Below, one piece after another: positions 20,324 to 29,282 of a DNA stretch of 64,000 bases; position 1 is the first letter of the stretch, and the number at the start of each line of letters is the position of its first letter. The stretch is from Collinsella sp. AF23-4AC (GTDB lineage: Bacteria > Actinomycetota > Coriobacteriia > Coriobacteriales > Coriobacteriaceae). The stretch spans positions 62,001 through 126,000 of the forward strand of contig NZ_QRVE01000001.1 in the NCBI RefSeq assembly GCF_003462685.1. Reading direction: 5' to 3'. A model generated the notes under the pieces. The model worked only from the letters and a program-made list of their open reading frames with translations, ran no database searches and had not been told where the DNA came from. The translations under genes and the position numbers were made by a program.

Positions 20324-21663
20324 GACCGGTCGCCTCCAAACAGATCGGGGCGAGTTGCCAGATAGGCATCAAGAGCCTCGAGCGCACGGTCCGCATAGGC
20401 CTGGTAGCGGTCGCGCTTACTGCGGCGCTTGCCGTCCTCGAGCGGCGGCACCAAGCCAAAGTTGACGTGCATGGGCTGATAGTCCACCGTTGCCGGATCG
20501 GTCGCATAGCCCACGAGCGCGCCCAGGGCGCCCACGCGCGGCAGCTCGACGCCCGCGGCACCGATAGCCTCGGCATAGGTGTTGAGCGCCGCGAGCAGAC
20601 CGGTCGCCACGGCCTCCATATAGCCCTCGGTGCCGGTGATCTGACCGGCCAGGCGCACGCCGGTACCGGGCACGGCAAAGGTGCCATCGAGCACGTGCGG
20701 GGCGTCGACAAAGGTATTGCGGTGCATGACACCGTAGCGGAAGAACTCGGCGTTCTCCAGACCCGGCACCATATGGAAGACGCGCTTCTGCTCGCCAAAG
20801 GTCAGGTTGGTCTGGAAGCCCACCAGGTTATAGGCGGTCTTCTCCTTGTTCTCGGCACGCAGTTGAATCGCCGCCCAGGGGCGACGTCCGGTACGCGGGT
20901 CGGTGAGGCCGACGGGCTTCATGGCGCCAAAGCGAATGGCGTCCTTGCCGGTGCGCGCAACCTCCTCGGCAGGCTGGCATGCCTGGAACAGATCGCCGCC
21001 CTCAAAGTCCTTGAGCACCACGCGGTCGGCCGTGGTAAGCGCCTCGATAAAGGCCTCGTACTCCTCCTTATTGAGTGGAGCGTTGAGATAGTCGCCGCTC
21101 CCCTGTTCCTCGTAGCGCGACTGCGAGAACAGCACGTCCATATCGAGCGTGGAGGCATCGACGATCGGCGCCGCGGCATCGAAGAACGCAAGGGCGTCGC
21201 CACCGACGAGCTTCATGACCTCTTCGCTCAGCGCCGGCGAGCACAGGGGGCCGGCGGCAATGACCACATGGCCCTCGGGAATCTGCGTGACCTCGCCGTG
21301 AATGATCTCGATATTGGGACGGGCGGCAACCTCGGCCTCGACAAGCTCGGAAAACTTGACGCGGTCGACCGCCAAGGCACCACCGGCGGGAACAGCCGCG
21401 CGATGGGCGCAATCGAGCAGGACTGAACCCATGCGCTCAAGCTCAGCTTTCAGCAAACCAGCCGCGGAATCCGGACGGGTCGACTTAAACGAATTGGAGC
21501 AGACGAGCTCTGCCAGGTGATCGGTATGGTGGGCCGGGGAGCTCACCTGGGGGCGCATCTCGCACAGCTTTACGGCAAACCCGCGGTCTGCCAGCTGAAT
21601 CGCGCATTCCGAACCCGCCAGACCGCCACCGATAACCGTCACCTGATCGAACTGCATCTGCAA
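20320..21663 (-). CDS. trmFO: Methylenetetrahydrofolate-tRNA (uracil-54-C5) methyltransferase
   Basis: FAD enzyme that makes m5U54 in the T-loop of tRNA using methylene-THF. 447 aa. FAD-binding GGGLAGSECAIQLA at residues 12-25; CEMRP, LVCSNSFKS, and the C-terminal GALVGYATDP blocks are typical of the family. ATG 21663 has AAGG upstream. It sits between dprA and xerC. Its stop codon overlaps the proposed ATA start of xerC. Confidence 0.97.
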   Translation of the reverse strand: MQMQFDQVTVIGGGLAGSECAIQLADRGFAVKLCEMRPQVSSPAHHTDHLAELVCSNSFKSTRPDSAAGLLKAELERMGSVLLDCAHRAAVPAGGALAVDRVKFSELVEAEVAARPNIEIIHGEVTQIPEGHVVIAAGPLCSPALSEEVMKLVGGDALAFFDAAAPIVDASTLDMDVLFSQSRYEEQGSGDYLNAPLNKEEYEAFIEALTTADRVVLKDFEGGDLFQACQPAEEVARTGKDAIRFGAMKPVGLTDPRTGRRPWAAIQLRAENKEKTAYNLVGFQTNLTFGEQKRVFHMVPGLENAEFFRYGVMHRNTFVDAPHVLDGTFAVPGTGVRLAGQITGTEGYMEAVATGLLAALNTYAEAIGAAGVELPRVGALGALVGYATDPATVDYQPMHVNFGLVPPLEDGKRRSKRDRYQAYADRALEALDAYLATRPDLFGGDRS

Positions 21664-21671
21664 ACACCTTT

Positions 21672-22607
21672 CTAATTGACACGTTTTCCATTGTGACCGA
21701 AGGGCGTCTGGGCGTGAAGGGCAAACTTGGAGGGCGCATACCTTCCATCCATCATGCGCTCGATAAGGCCCTCGAGTTCAAGCGAACCCAAGAGTTTGAG
21801 TACGCCGACGGCATCGAGCGAGACGAGCGCCGCGATGTCGTCGACCTTGAGCGGAGAGGCGATGAGCGCATGCATCACGGTCTGCTGTGTTGGATCCAGG
21901 TCGGCAATGCCGGGAGCATCAGGGCGCGAGTAGCGCAGGGTGCCGTAGATACGTGAGACAGCCATCTCGATAGATTCCTCGTCGATGATGCAGCAGGCAC
22001 CGTTCGCAATGAGGTAATTCGTGCCACGCGACTCGGGCGATAGGATCGACCCCGGCACGGCAAGAAGTTCGCGCCCCAAATCCATAGCAGCCTCGGCTGT
22101 AGAAAACGTCCCGGAAGGCATACCCGCCTCGGATACAAAGAGGGCTTGCGACAGGGCCGCGATCACGCGATTCCGGCGCGGAAAGGCAAACTTGCGCGGA
22201 CCCATGCCCCACGGAGAGATCGACACGACCGCGCCACCCGTATCGAGCGTGCGAGTAATAAGCCCCGCGCTCGAACGCGGGTAGACCACGTCGGCGCCCG
22301 TCCCCAGCACCACGACGTGTTTGCCGCCGGCGTTGACCGCAGCCCAACCCGAGGCCTGGTCACAACCGACCGCGCCGCCCGAAACAACCGTCACTCCCGC
22401 CTCGACCGCCACCTTTGCCGCAAGCTCTGCCACGGCAAGACCATACGGCGAGGCCTTTCGCGCGCCGATGATGGAGAGCGCGGGCGTCGAAAGCGCCTCG
22501 GGGTTGCCGCGCACATAGAGCGTCTGAGGTACATCAGAAAGCTCCAAAACGGTCTCGGGATACAACGCGTCACCTGGATGCAGCTCGAAGGTCCCCTCGG
22601 CCATCAT
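21672..22607 (-). CDS. dprA: DNA-processing protein DprA
   Basis: Loads RecA on incoming single-stranded DNA during natural transformation. About 311 aa: a Rossmann-like core (SIIGARKASPYG, VVSGGAVGCDQASGWAAV, FPRRNRVIAALS) followed by a C-terminal winged helix (QTVMHALIASPLKVDDIAALV...GLIERMMDGRY). ATG 22607 overlaps the comM stop by 4 nt (ATGA), with AAGGAGGG upstream; the open frame extends further 5' but only over comM. Together with comM it suggests capacity for DNA uptake, though no comEC or comEA is in the window. Confidence 0.95.
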   Translation of the reverse strand: MMAEGTFELHPGDALYPETVLELSDVPQTLYVRGNPEALSTPALSIIGARKASPYGLAVAELAAKVAVEAGVTVVSGGAVGCDQASGWAAVNAGGKHVVVLGTGADVVYPRSSAGLITRTLDTGGAVVSISPWGMGPRKFAFPRRNRVIAALSQALFVSEAGMPSGTFSTAEAAMDLGRELLAVPGSILSPESRGTNYLIANGACCIIDEESIEMAVSRIYGTLRYSRPDAPGIADLDPTQQTVMHALIASPLKVDDIAALVSLDAVGVLKLLGSLELEGLIERMMDGRYAPSKFALHAQTPFGHNGKRVN

Positions 22608-24127
22608 TGGTCCCTCCTTCCCTGGTACATCGCCGCCTCGAGCACGTGGTCCTGCGTCACTTGCTCGCTCTCGGCGACATCTGCGATCGTGCGCGCAATG
22701 CGAACCAGGCGCACGATGCCACGCCCTGTGAGATGCGTGCGTTTGGACAGACCGAGTACGCATTTCTCGGCAGCATCATCGAGCTCAAAGGTCGAAACGA
22801 CGCCGTCAATGGACCGCGTCTCGTCATCCTCGGCCTCGGCATCCGCATCGTCCATACGAGACTCGCGCCAGGTGCGAAAAGCGCGACCGCGCACAACGTA
22901 GTCACGTAACTCGGCCGACGACATACCCTCCGCGCCCTCGATAATCACCTGGGGATCGGGACGGGTCACATCGATCATCATGTCGATACGGTCGGCCAAA
23001 GGACCGCGCAGCTTTGCCCGATAGCGCTCGACCATCGATGCCGAGCAGCGGCACGGCACCTCGCGGTCGCCCAAAAAGCCGCAGGGGCAGGGATTGCTCG
23101 CGGCCAGCAACTGAAAGCGCGACGGGAAGGTAAAGGCCCCGTCAACGCGTACGATCCTCACATAGCCGCGCTCGATAGGCTGTCTGAGCGTCTGCAGCAC
23201 ACCCGTGGGAAACTCGGCAAGCTCGTCCAAAAAGAGCACGCCGCCATGAGCAAGGCTAATCTCACCCGGGTGCACCGGGCGCCCGCCGCCGATAAGGCCT
23301 GCGGTCGAAATACTGTGATGGGGGCTTCGAAACGGCCGATGACCTGCCAATAAGCCATCGATGTTCTCGCCCAAGACCGAATGGATGCACAGTGCCTCCT
23401 GCTGATCCTCAACGGAAAGCTCAGGCAGAATGCCAGTCATACGGCGCGCAAGCATCGTCTTGCCCGATCCCGGGGACCCGATCATAAGCAAACCGAGCTC
23501 ACCCGCTGCCGCCAGTGCCATGCCGCGTTTGGCAACCTCCTGCCCCAGCACGTCGGCATAGTCGAGTTCGGGCTCAAAAGTAGCCTCCACACCCTCGGAA
23601 TCCAGATAATGCCGCGCGGCATCGCCCATGCCATGGGCAAGCTGAGACAAATGATCTATGAATCCGCAATCCACGCCCGCGAGTGGCACATGCTGGTCTG
23701 ATCTGCCGGCGATAAAAGACAGCCCCAAATCACGCGCCAATAACTGAAACGCCACCTCGCCCTTGACGGGAAGCACCGTACCGTCCAAGCCAAGCTCACC
23801 GGCGATAAGACAACGATCGAGGTTGTCGCGGGGAATCTGACCATCGGCCGCCAATACCGCGATGGCGATGGGAAGATCAAAGCCGCTACCGGTCTTGCGA
23901 ATATCGCCAGGTGCCAGATTGACCGTAATGCCCGAGCGTGGGATCTCGAACCCGGCGGAGCGCATCGCACAGCGAATGCGACCACGCGACTCCATCACCT
24001 CCATACTCGGGATGCCGAGCATCTGAATGCCCGGAACGCCGCCGGCAAGCGAGACCTCGACCGTGACGGGAATCGCCTCAACGCCGCGGATACAGGCTGC
24101 GTGAACGGCAAACGTCTCGAACGCCAT
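22604..24127 (-). CDS. comM: ComM/YifB-type Mg-chelatase-like AAA+ ATPase
   Basis: Hexameric helicase; ComM promotes branch migration during integration of transforming DNA. About 507 aa. N-terminal Lon-protease-like fold (MAFETFAVHAACIRGVEA start is typical), Walker A GSPGSGKTMLARRM, Walker B GGVLFLDELAEF, and a C-terminal Mg-chelatase domain. ATG 24127 overlaps the yraN stop by one base (TGATG). NPCPCGFLGD and later CRCS suggest a small cysteine cluster common in the family. Confidence 0.95.
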   Translation of the reverse strand: MAFETFAVHAACIRGVEAIPVTVEVSLAGGVPGIQMLGIPSMEVMESRGRIRCAMRSAGFEIPRSGITVNLAPGDIRKTGSGFDLPIAIAVLAADGQIPRDNLDRCLIAGELGLDGTVLPVKGEVAFQLLARDLGLSFIAGRSDQHVPLAGVDCGFIDHLSQLAHGMGDAARHYLDSEGVEATFEPELDYADVLGQEVAKRGMALAAAGELGLLMIGSPGSGKTMLARRMTGILPELSVEDQQEALCIHSVLGENIDGLLAGHRPFRSPHHSISTAGLIGGGRPVHPGEISLAHGGVLFLDELAEFPTGVLQTLRQPIERGYVRIVRVDGAFTFPSRFQLLAASNPCPCGFLGDREVPCRCSASMVERYRAKLRGPLADRIDMMIDVTRPDPQVIIEGAEGMSSAELRDYVVRGRAFRTWRESRMDDADAEAEDDETRSIDGVVSTFELDDAAEKCVLGLSKRTHLTGRGIVRLVRIARTIADVAESEQVTQDHVLEAAMYQGRRDQ

Positions 24128-24612
24128 CACGACACCTGCCAATCGAACGCATTGTACTGGTGCTCGATCTCGGCGATATGCCCGCCGCGAATGGTGACGC
24201 CCACGGCATCGAAGCGGATCGCCTTGAGCGGATAATGCTCCATGAGATAACAACTCGCGATGCGACGATAGCGCCGCTGCTTTTGGGCGTTCACCGCTTC
24301 CTCGGGAAACACCCGCGTATCGCAATCCAGCGCAACACGCCTGGTCTTGACCTCGGCCATCACCACCACATCGTCGAGCTCATCGAGCAGCACCAGGTCG
24401 GCCTCGCCCTCCGAGCATCGATAGCCTTGTTCCAGCAATGCATAGCCGCGCTCGTTAAAGTAATCGATTGCGATAAGCTCGCCCAGCATACCGAGCTCGC
24501 GAGGACTGAGCCCCTTGATAAACTCGGGCGTGATCGACCCGCAATCGAGCTCCCCCTCTTCCCAACGCTCCTTGAGCTGCTGCGTCTTGCTCATTTTGGC
24601 TGCGGCACACAT
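24127..24612 (-). CDS. YraN/UPF0102 family endonuclease-fold protein
   Basis: 161-aa protein with the restriction-endonuclease-like core of the UPF0102 family: E in LGELIAIDYF, the GEADLVLL aspartate, and E-x-K in VVMAEVKTRR, the usual metal-dependent nuclease layout. Biochemical role is not settled; the constant pairing with rnhB and comM suggests nucleic acid processing. It has an unusual N-terminal extension of about 45 residues before the conserved region. ATG 24612 is chosen because GGAGA is 4 nt upstream; MSKTQQ, 6 codons later, is an alternative. Confidence 0.88.
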   Translation of the reverse strand: MCAAAKMSKTQQLKERWEEGELDCGSITPEFIKGLSPRELGMLGELIAIDYFNERGYALLEQGYRCSEGEADLVLLDELDDVVVMAEVKTRRVALDCDTRVFPEEAVNAQKQRRYRRIASCYLMEHYPLKAIRFDAVGVTIRGGHIAEIEHQYNAFDWQVS

Positions 24613-24800
24613 GGGGTCTCCTTTCCCACTTCCTGCATTGCCTCGATAATGAGGGCAGGTTTCATGCGGGTAAGTACCGGAAGCAAACCAAAAACCAACC
24701 AAATGCCGACAAATGAGGGGCCGCGCGCAACAATAGCGTTGCACACGGCCCCTACCAGCAGGTTTATGGAGCCCTTAAGGTCCCAGTCTTCACAATTGGC

Positions 24801-25589
24801 CTAAAAAAGGCGCTCAGTCTGCAGAAAGTTTCCGCAAAAGCTCACACGGTGCAGCGGACAAAGTCCATGTTTGCGAATCGCCTCGATGTGCTCGGGGCTT
24901 GCGTAGCCCTTCGACTCGGCCAAATGGTACTCGGGATATTCGGCATCGTACTCGACCATCATCTCGTCACGCGTGACCTTTGCCATGATGGATGCCGCGG
25001 CGATACAGGCGATCTTGGCATCGCCCTTGACCACGTCGCGCTCGTGGGGCACGGCGCCCAGGGGGTTACCGTCCATAAGCACGCAATCGGGCTCAAGCCC
25101 CGTATCTGCCACCGCACCCGCGACAGCGGCTCGAATGGCGCGGGCCATGCCCATCTCATCGATATCCGCAGGAGCGATATGGCAAAAGCCGATAGCAGTC
25201 GCCACCTCGGCAATCTTCACCGAAAGCAGCTCGCGGCGCGCCGGCGTGAGCTTTTTGGAATCGTTGATGCCCCAGATGCGCGGCTCCATCGGAAGACACA
25301 CGGCACACACGGTCAGGGGACCCGCTACCGAGCCACGGCCCACCTCGTCGACGCCCACGACCACGCCATCACCGCCGAGCTCATGCATAAGCTCGTACAT
25401 GCCGTTGACGCGCTCGCGTTCGGCAAGTTCCTTGGCATGGCGCTTAAGGGCACGTTCGCAAGCCTTGATCACCTGCTGGCGCGGATCCTCGCGATAATGC
25501 TCCACGAGGGCGGGAATCTCCTCGAACGTGGCGCTCGCCAGCTCGCCGGCAACCTGCGATGCCGAAACCGAGCTCGTCATATTGGCCAT
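24801..25589 (-). CDS. rnhB: Ribonuclease HII
   Basis: Cuts the RNA strand of RNA-DNA hybrids and removes single ribonucleotides. About 262 aa. Catalytic DEVGRGS motif at about residue 85, second aspartate in VLMDGNPLG, and later AASIMAKVTRDEMM. An N-terminal region of about 75 residues precedes the catalytic core, as in Firmicute RNase HII. ATG 25589 has AAGGAGGG 6 nt upstream; an ATG at 25607 lies before that site. About 190 nt separate it from yraN, a gap with no clear terminator. Confidence 0.96.
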   Translation of the reverse strand: MANMTSSVSASQVAGELASATFEEIPALVEHYREDPRQQVIKACERALKRHAKELAERERVNGMYELMHELGGDGVVVGVDEVGRGSVAGPLTVCAVCLPMEPRIWGINDSKKLTPARRELLSVKIAEVATAIGFCHIAPADIDEMGMARAIRAAVAGAVADTGLEPDCVLMDGNPLGAVPHERDVVKGDAKIACIAAASIMAKVTRDEMMVEYDAEYPEYHLAESKGYASPEHIEAIRKHGLCPLHRVSFCGNFLQTERLF

Positions 25590-25618
25590 ACCAGGCCCTC
25601 CTTGCATGCAAATCAGAT

Positions 25619-25648
25619 AAAAAGAAGGGCCACCCGAAGGTGGCCCTT
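25619..25648 (-). terminator. rplS terminator
   Basis: Minus strand: AAGGGCCACC-TTCG-GGTGGCCCTT followed by CTTTTT. It sits between rplS and rnhB, probably letting ribosomal protein output exceed that of the downstream genes. Confidence 0.85.
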
Positions 25649-25682
25649 GTGTCCAAACGAGTGGACGGACGCTGCGATCTTC

Positions 25683-26024
25683 TTAGCGCTTCTCGGGGAT
25701 GCGAGCAGCCTTGCCCACCTTGTCGCGGAGGTAGTACAGCTTGGCGCGACGGACGCGACCATGACGAACGACCTCGAGCTTGGCGATCTTGGGGCTGTGA
25801 AGCGGGAAGGTACGCTCAACACCGACACCGAAGGAAATCTTGCGGACGGTGAAGGTCTCGCGGGCACCGGCACCGGCCATGCGGATGACGTCGCCCTGGA
25901 AGACCTGGATGCGCTCGCGGTCGCCTTCCTTAATGCGGTAGTGAACCTTGACGTTGTCGGCGACGCGAACCTGAGGAATGTCCTCGCGGATCTGCTGACG
26001 CTCGATTGCGCGGATGTAATCCAT
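25683..26024 (-). CDS. rplS: 50S ribosomal protein L19
   Basis: Subunit-interface ribosomal protein, 113 aa. [32 protein letters not shown] and the C-terminal [17 protein letters not shown] are diagnostic. ATG 26024 has AAGGA 7 nt upstream; a TTG two codons earlier is less likely. It stands at the head of the rnhB-comM-dprA block. In many bacteria rplS directly follows trmD; here trmD is about 8 kb away. Confidence 0.97.
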   Translation of the reverse strand: MDYIRAIERQQIREDIPQVRVADNVKVHYRIKEGDRERIQVFQGDVIRMAGAGARETFTVRKISFGVGVERTFPLHSPKIAKLEVVRHGRVRRAKLYYLRDKVGKAARIPEKR

Positions 26025-26093
26025 GTGCAATTCCTTACTCTTCTAGAGGTGCCGTTCCACCTAGGCCGGCACGTAGTTGAACAAACGTATTCG

Positions 26094-26121
26094 AGTATAC
26101 ACGCGCGGGTTTCTGCTGCAA
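26094..26121 (-). promoter_or_regulatory. rplS promoter
   Basis: TTGCAG (26116-26121), 16-nt spacer, TATACT (26094-26099). A CGTGCCGG / CCGGCACG-like inverted pair in the 70-nt leader could fold before the ribosome binding site. Confidence 0.6.
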
Positions 26122-26167
26122 GAACAATTTTTTACGCAGACAAAAAGACAAAACCCGCACATGATAA

Positions 26168-26195
26168 CCGCCCGCCTCACGAATGAGACGGGCGG
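26168..26195 (-). terminator. ppdK terminator
   Basis: Minus strand CCGCCCGTCTCA-TTCG-TGAGGCGGGCGG, a very stable hairpin (one G-T pair) followed by only TTAT. Lies 40 nt after the ppdK stop. Confidence 0.7.
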
Positions 26196-26233
26196 CGTGA
26201 AGGGGGCTACGCTAGGCGCCCAAACCCAAAACG

Positions 26234-28984
26234 TTAGGCGGAACGCTTGGCCTCGAGCTTGGCCTGGGCGGCAGCCAGGCGCGCGAGGGGCACGCGATAG
26301 GGCGAACAGGACACGTAGTCCACGTCGGCCACGTTAAACAGGGCCTTGATGGACTTGGGGTCGCCGCCGTGCTCGCCGCACACGCCAAAGTGCATGTCGG
26401 GGTTGGTGGCGCGACCTTTCTCGACGGCCATGCGCACGAGCTCCAGCACCGCCGAGTCGATGGTCTCGAAGGGGTTGTCCTTCAAGATCTTCTTGTGCAG
26501 GTACAGCGGGATGAACTTGGCCTCGGCGTCGTCGCGCGAGAAACCGAAGGTCGTCTGGGTAAGGTCGTTGGTACCAAAGCAGAAGAAGTCGGCGTGCTGC
26601 GCGATCTCGTCGGCAACCATGCAGGCACGCGGCAGCTCGAGCATCGTGCCCACGGGAATATTGAGCTCGACGCCCTCCTCGGCGGAAACCTCGGCGATCA
26701 CGCGCTCGATGACCTCGCGAGTCTGAACGTGCTCGGCCGTAATGGAAACGAGCGGAACCATGATCTCGGGGCGCGGGTCGACGCCCTCCTTGATAAGGCG
26801 GGCAGCAGCCGTGGCCACTGCGCGAACCTGCATGAGCGGCAGATCGCTAAAGACGACGGACAGGCGCACACCGCGCAGGCCGAGCATCGGGTTGGACTCG
26901 ACCATGCCGTCGATACGACGCAGACGGGTGCGCAGAGCGGCAAGCTCTTCCTCGTTGGCGCCAGCGGCTTCCTTCTTGGTGATGGCGACCTCGAGCTCAC
27001 GCGGATTATCCAGGAACTCGTGCAGCGGCGGATCGAGCAGGCGAACGACCACATCGCGACCGGACATGGTCTTGAACATCGCCAGGAAGTCCTCGGTCTG
27101 AACCTTGAGCAGGTCGGCGAGGGCCTGCTGCTTCACGGCCTCATCATCGGACAAGATAAAGCTCTGGATGATGTTCTTGCGGTCGCCCAGGAACATGTGC
27201 TCGGTGCGGCACAGGCCAATAGCCTCGGCACCAAACTCGAGCGCGAGCTCGGCATCCTCGGGATTGTCAGCGTTGACGCGCACATGGTTGGCGTGGCCGA
27301 CGGTCTCGTCCAGGCGAATCTCGTCGGCCCAGGACAGGATGGTGTCCAGGTCGCCGGTGAGCTCGGCCGAAACCAGATCAACGGCGCCGTCGACGACGAT
27401 ACCCTGGGTGCCGTCGATGGAGATGACATCGCCCTCGTGCAGCACACGATCGCTGCCTTCGATGCGTACAACCTTCTCAGCCGCGTCAATGTGGAAGCGC
27501 TCGACGCCGCAGACGCAGGGTGTGCCCATACCGCGAGCGATAACGGCGGCATGACTCGTCTTGCCACCGTGGCTGGTCAGGATGCCCTCGGCGGCAACCA
27601 TGCCCTTCAAATCGTCGGGGTTGGTCTCCCAGCGAACCAAAATGACCTTGCGGCCCTCGTTGGCGCGCGCGACGGCATCGTCGCTCGAGAACACGACCTC
27701 GCCCACGGCGGCACCAGGGCTGGCGTTAAGACCGCTGGCCAGAGCCTCGTACTTCTTGGAGGCATCAAACTGCGGGTGCAGGAGCTGGTCGAGCTGCGCG
27801 GGATCGATACGGGCCACGGCCTCCTCGCGGGTGATCAGGCCCTCCTCGACCATTTCGATGGCGATACGCAGGGCGGCGGTGGCGGTGCGCTTGCCCACGC
27901 GCGTCTGGAGCATCCAGAGCTTGCCCTGCTCGATGGTGAACTCGATATCGCACATATCGCGGTAATGATCCTCGAGCGTCAGGAAAACGCGCTCGAGCTC
28001 CTCGCCCGCGGACTCGAGGCCCGGGGTGGTCTTGAGGTCGGCGATGGGCTCGGTGTTGCGGATGCCAGCAACAACGTCCTCGCCCTGGGCATTAACCAAA
28101 AAGTCACCGTAGAACTCCTTGGTGCCGTCGGCCGGGTTGCGCGTAAAGGCGACGCCGGTCGCAGAGGTCTCCCCCTTGTTGCCAAACGCCATGGCCTGCA
28201 CGTTGACGGCGGTGCCGAGCTCGTCGGAAATGCCGTGCTGCTTGCGGTAGATGCAGGCGCGATCATTCATCCAGCTGCCAAAGACGGCCTGGATGGCAAG
28301 GCGCAGCTGGAGCTCCGGATCGTGCGGGAAGACGGGCTTGCCGTCGACGACCTCGAGCTTGGGATACAGGTCGGCCTCGACGTTCTCGGAGAAAATGCTC
28401 TTAAAGGTCTCGACGAGCTCCTGCAGGTCTTCGGCCGAAAGCTCGGAATCGACGCGAACGCCGGCGACCAGGCGTGCCTGGGTCAGCGCGTTCTCGAACA
28501 GGTCGGCGTCAACACCCATAACGACGTTGGAGAACATCTGGATAAAGCGGCGGTAGCTATCCCAGGCAAAACGCGGGTTCTGCGTCTGAGCAATGAGGCC
28601 CTGAACGGAGTCGTCGTTGAGGCCCAAGTTGAGGACCGTATCCATCATGCCGGGCATGGAGAACGGGGCGCCCGAGCGAACCGACACGAGCAGCGGATCG
28701 GAGGCGTCGCCGAGCTTCTTGCCGCAGCGGGCCTCGAGGTCGGCCTCGGCGGCAACGATCTCATCGAGTGCGCCTTCGGGCCAGACGTTGCCGGCGCCGG
28801 AGTACTCGACACAGGTCTGGCAGGTAATGGTAAAGCCACCGGGAACCGGCAGACCGATGCGGCTCATCTCGGCAAGGTTTGCGCCCTTGCCGCCAAGCAC
28901 GAAGTTCATGGACTTGTCGCCCTCAGTGACACAGGTGCCCTGGGTGTCGGTTCCAAAACGGTAAACCCTCTTGCAATCGCTCAC
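26234..28984 (-). CDS. ppdK: Pyruvate, phosphate dikinase
   Basis: Interconverts pyruvate + ATP + Pi with PEP + AMP + PPi; in anaerobes it can run in either direction. 916 aa, full length. N-terminal ATP-grasp domain (GGKGANLAEM, RSGAPFSMPGMMDTVLNLG), central phosphohistidine domain GGKTSHAAVIARGMGTP with the catalytic His, and C-terminal TIM barrel (NPMLGLRGVRL, FGTNDLTQTTFGFSRDD, CGEHGGDP). The threonine two residues before the His is the usual target of the regulatory protein encoded next door. Start GTG 28984, with AAGGGGAAG upstream. Confidence 0.98.
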   Translation of the reverse strand: MSDCKRVYRFGTDTQGTCVTEGDKSMNFVLGGKGANLAEMSRIGLPVPGGFTITCQTCVEYSGAGNVWPEGALDEIVAAEADLEARCGKKLGDASDPLLVSVRSGAPFSMPGMMDTVLNLGLNDDSVQGLIAQTQNPRFAWDSYRRFIQMFSNVVMGVDADLFENALTQARLVAGVRVDSELSAEDLQELVETFKSIFSENVEADLYPKLEVVDGKPVFPHDPELQLRLAIQAVFGSWMNDRACIYRKQHGISDELGTAVNVQAMAFGNKGETSATGVAFTRNPADGTKEFYGDFLVNAQGEDVVAGIRNTEPIADLKTTPGLESAGEELERVFLTLEDHYRDMCDIEFTIEQGKLWMLQTRVGKRTATAALRIAIEMVEEGLITREEAVARIDPAQLDQLLHPQFDASKKYEALASGLNASPGAAVGEVVFSSDDAVARANEGRKVILVRWETNPDDLKGMVAAEGILTSHGGKTSHAAVIARGMGTPCVCGVERFHIDAAEKVVRIEGSDRVLHEGDVISIDGTQGIVVDGAVDLVSAELTGDLDTILSWADEIRLDETVGHANHVRVNADNPEDAELALEFGAEAIGLCRTEHMFLGDRKNIIQSFILSDDEAVKQQALADLLKVQTEDFLAMFKTMSGRDVVVRLLDPPLHEFLDNPRELEVAITKKEAAGANEEELAALRTRLRRIDGMVESNPMLGLRGVRLSVVFSDLPLMQVRAVATAAARLIKEGVDPRPEIMVPLVSITAEHVQTREVIERVIAEVSAEEGVELNIPVGTMLELPRACMVADEIAQHADFFCFGTNDLTQTTFGFSRDDAEAKFIPLYLHKKILKDNPFETIDSAVLELVRMAVEKGRATNPDMHFGVCGEHGGDPKSIKALFNVADVDYVSCSPYRVPLARLAAAQAKLEAKRSA

Positions 28985-29282
28985 GATACTTCCCCTTCTA
29001 TGCGCTCTCGCGCACGACCGTGGTGACGAATCGACCCGCCGGATGCGGGCCGTGAGGGAACTATACGGCGGACGTTGAGCGGGCTTGCGTAGAGGGTGCG
29101 GGGTTTGGTAAACGAGGTAAATGTGGCGGTAAACGGTAGGTAAAGGTGGTCACATTATGAAGATACCAATGCAAGAGAATTGCAGGTCAAATGCAAGTTC
29201 TTTGCTAAATCGCTTTACCAATATCGTGCATTATTTATAGGTAGTCTTTTTAAGACGGTGCATTTTTAGCTACCCCAAAGAG
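28985..29282. other. Regulatory-looking gap between ppsR and ppdK
   Basis: About 300 bases without a gene. On the plus strand GGTAAA occurs four times at 29107, 29116, 29128 and 29139, a spacing of 9-12 bp. Three TGCAA/TTGCA words (29170-29205) form direct and inverted pairs, and GTCTT-TTT-AAGAC at 29243-29255 is a small hairpin. AT-rich -10-like words occur (TATAAA, CATAAT, TATAGT on the minus strand), but none has a convincing -35. Most likely the ppdK control region. Confidence 0.5.
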
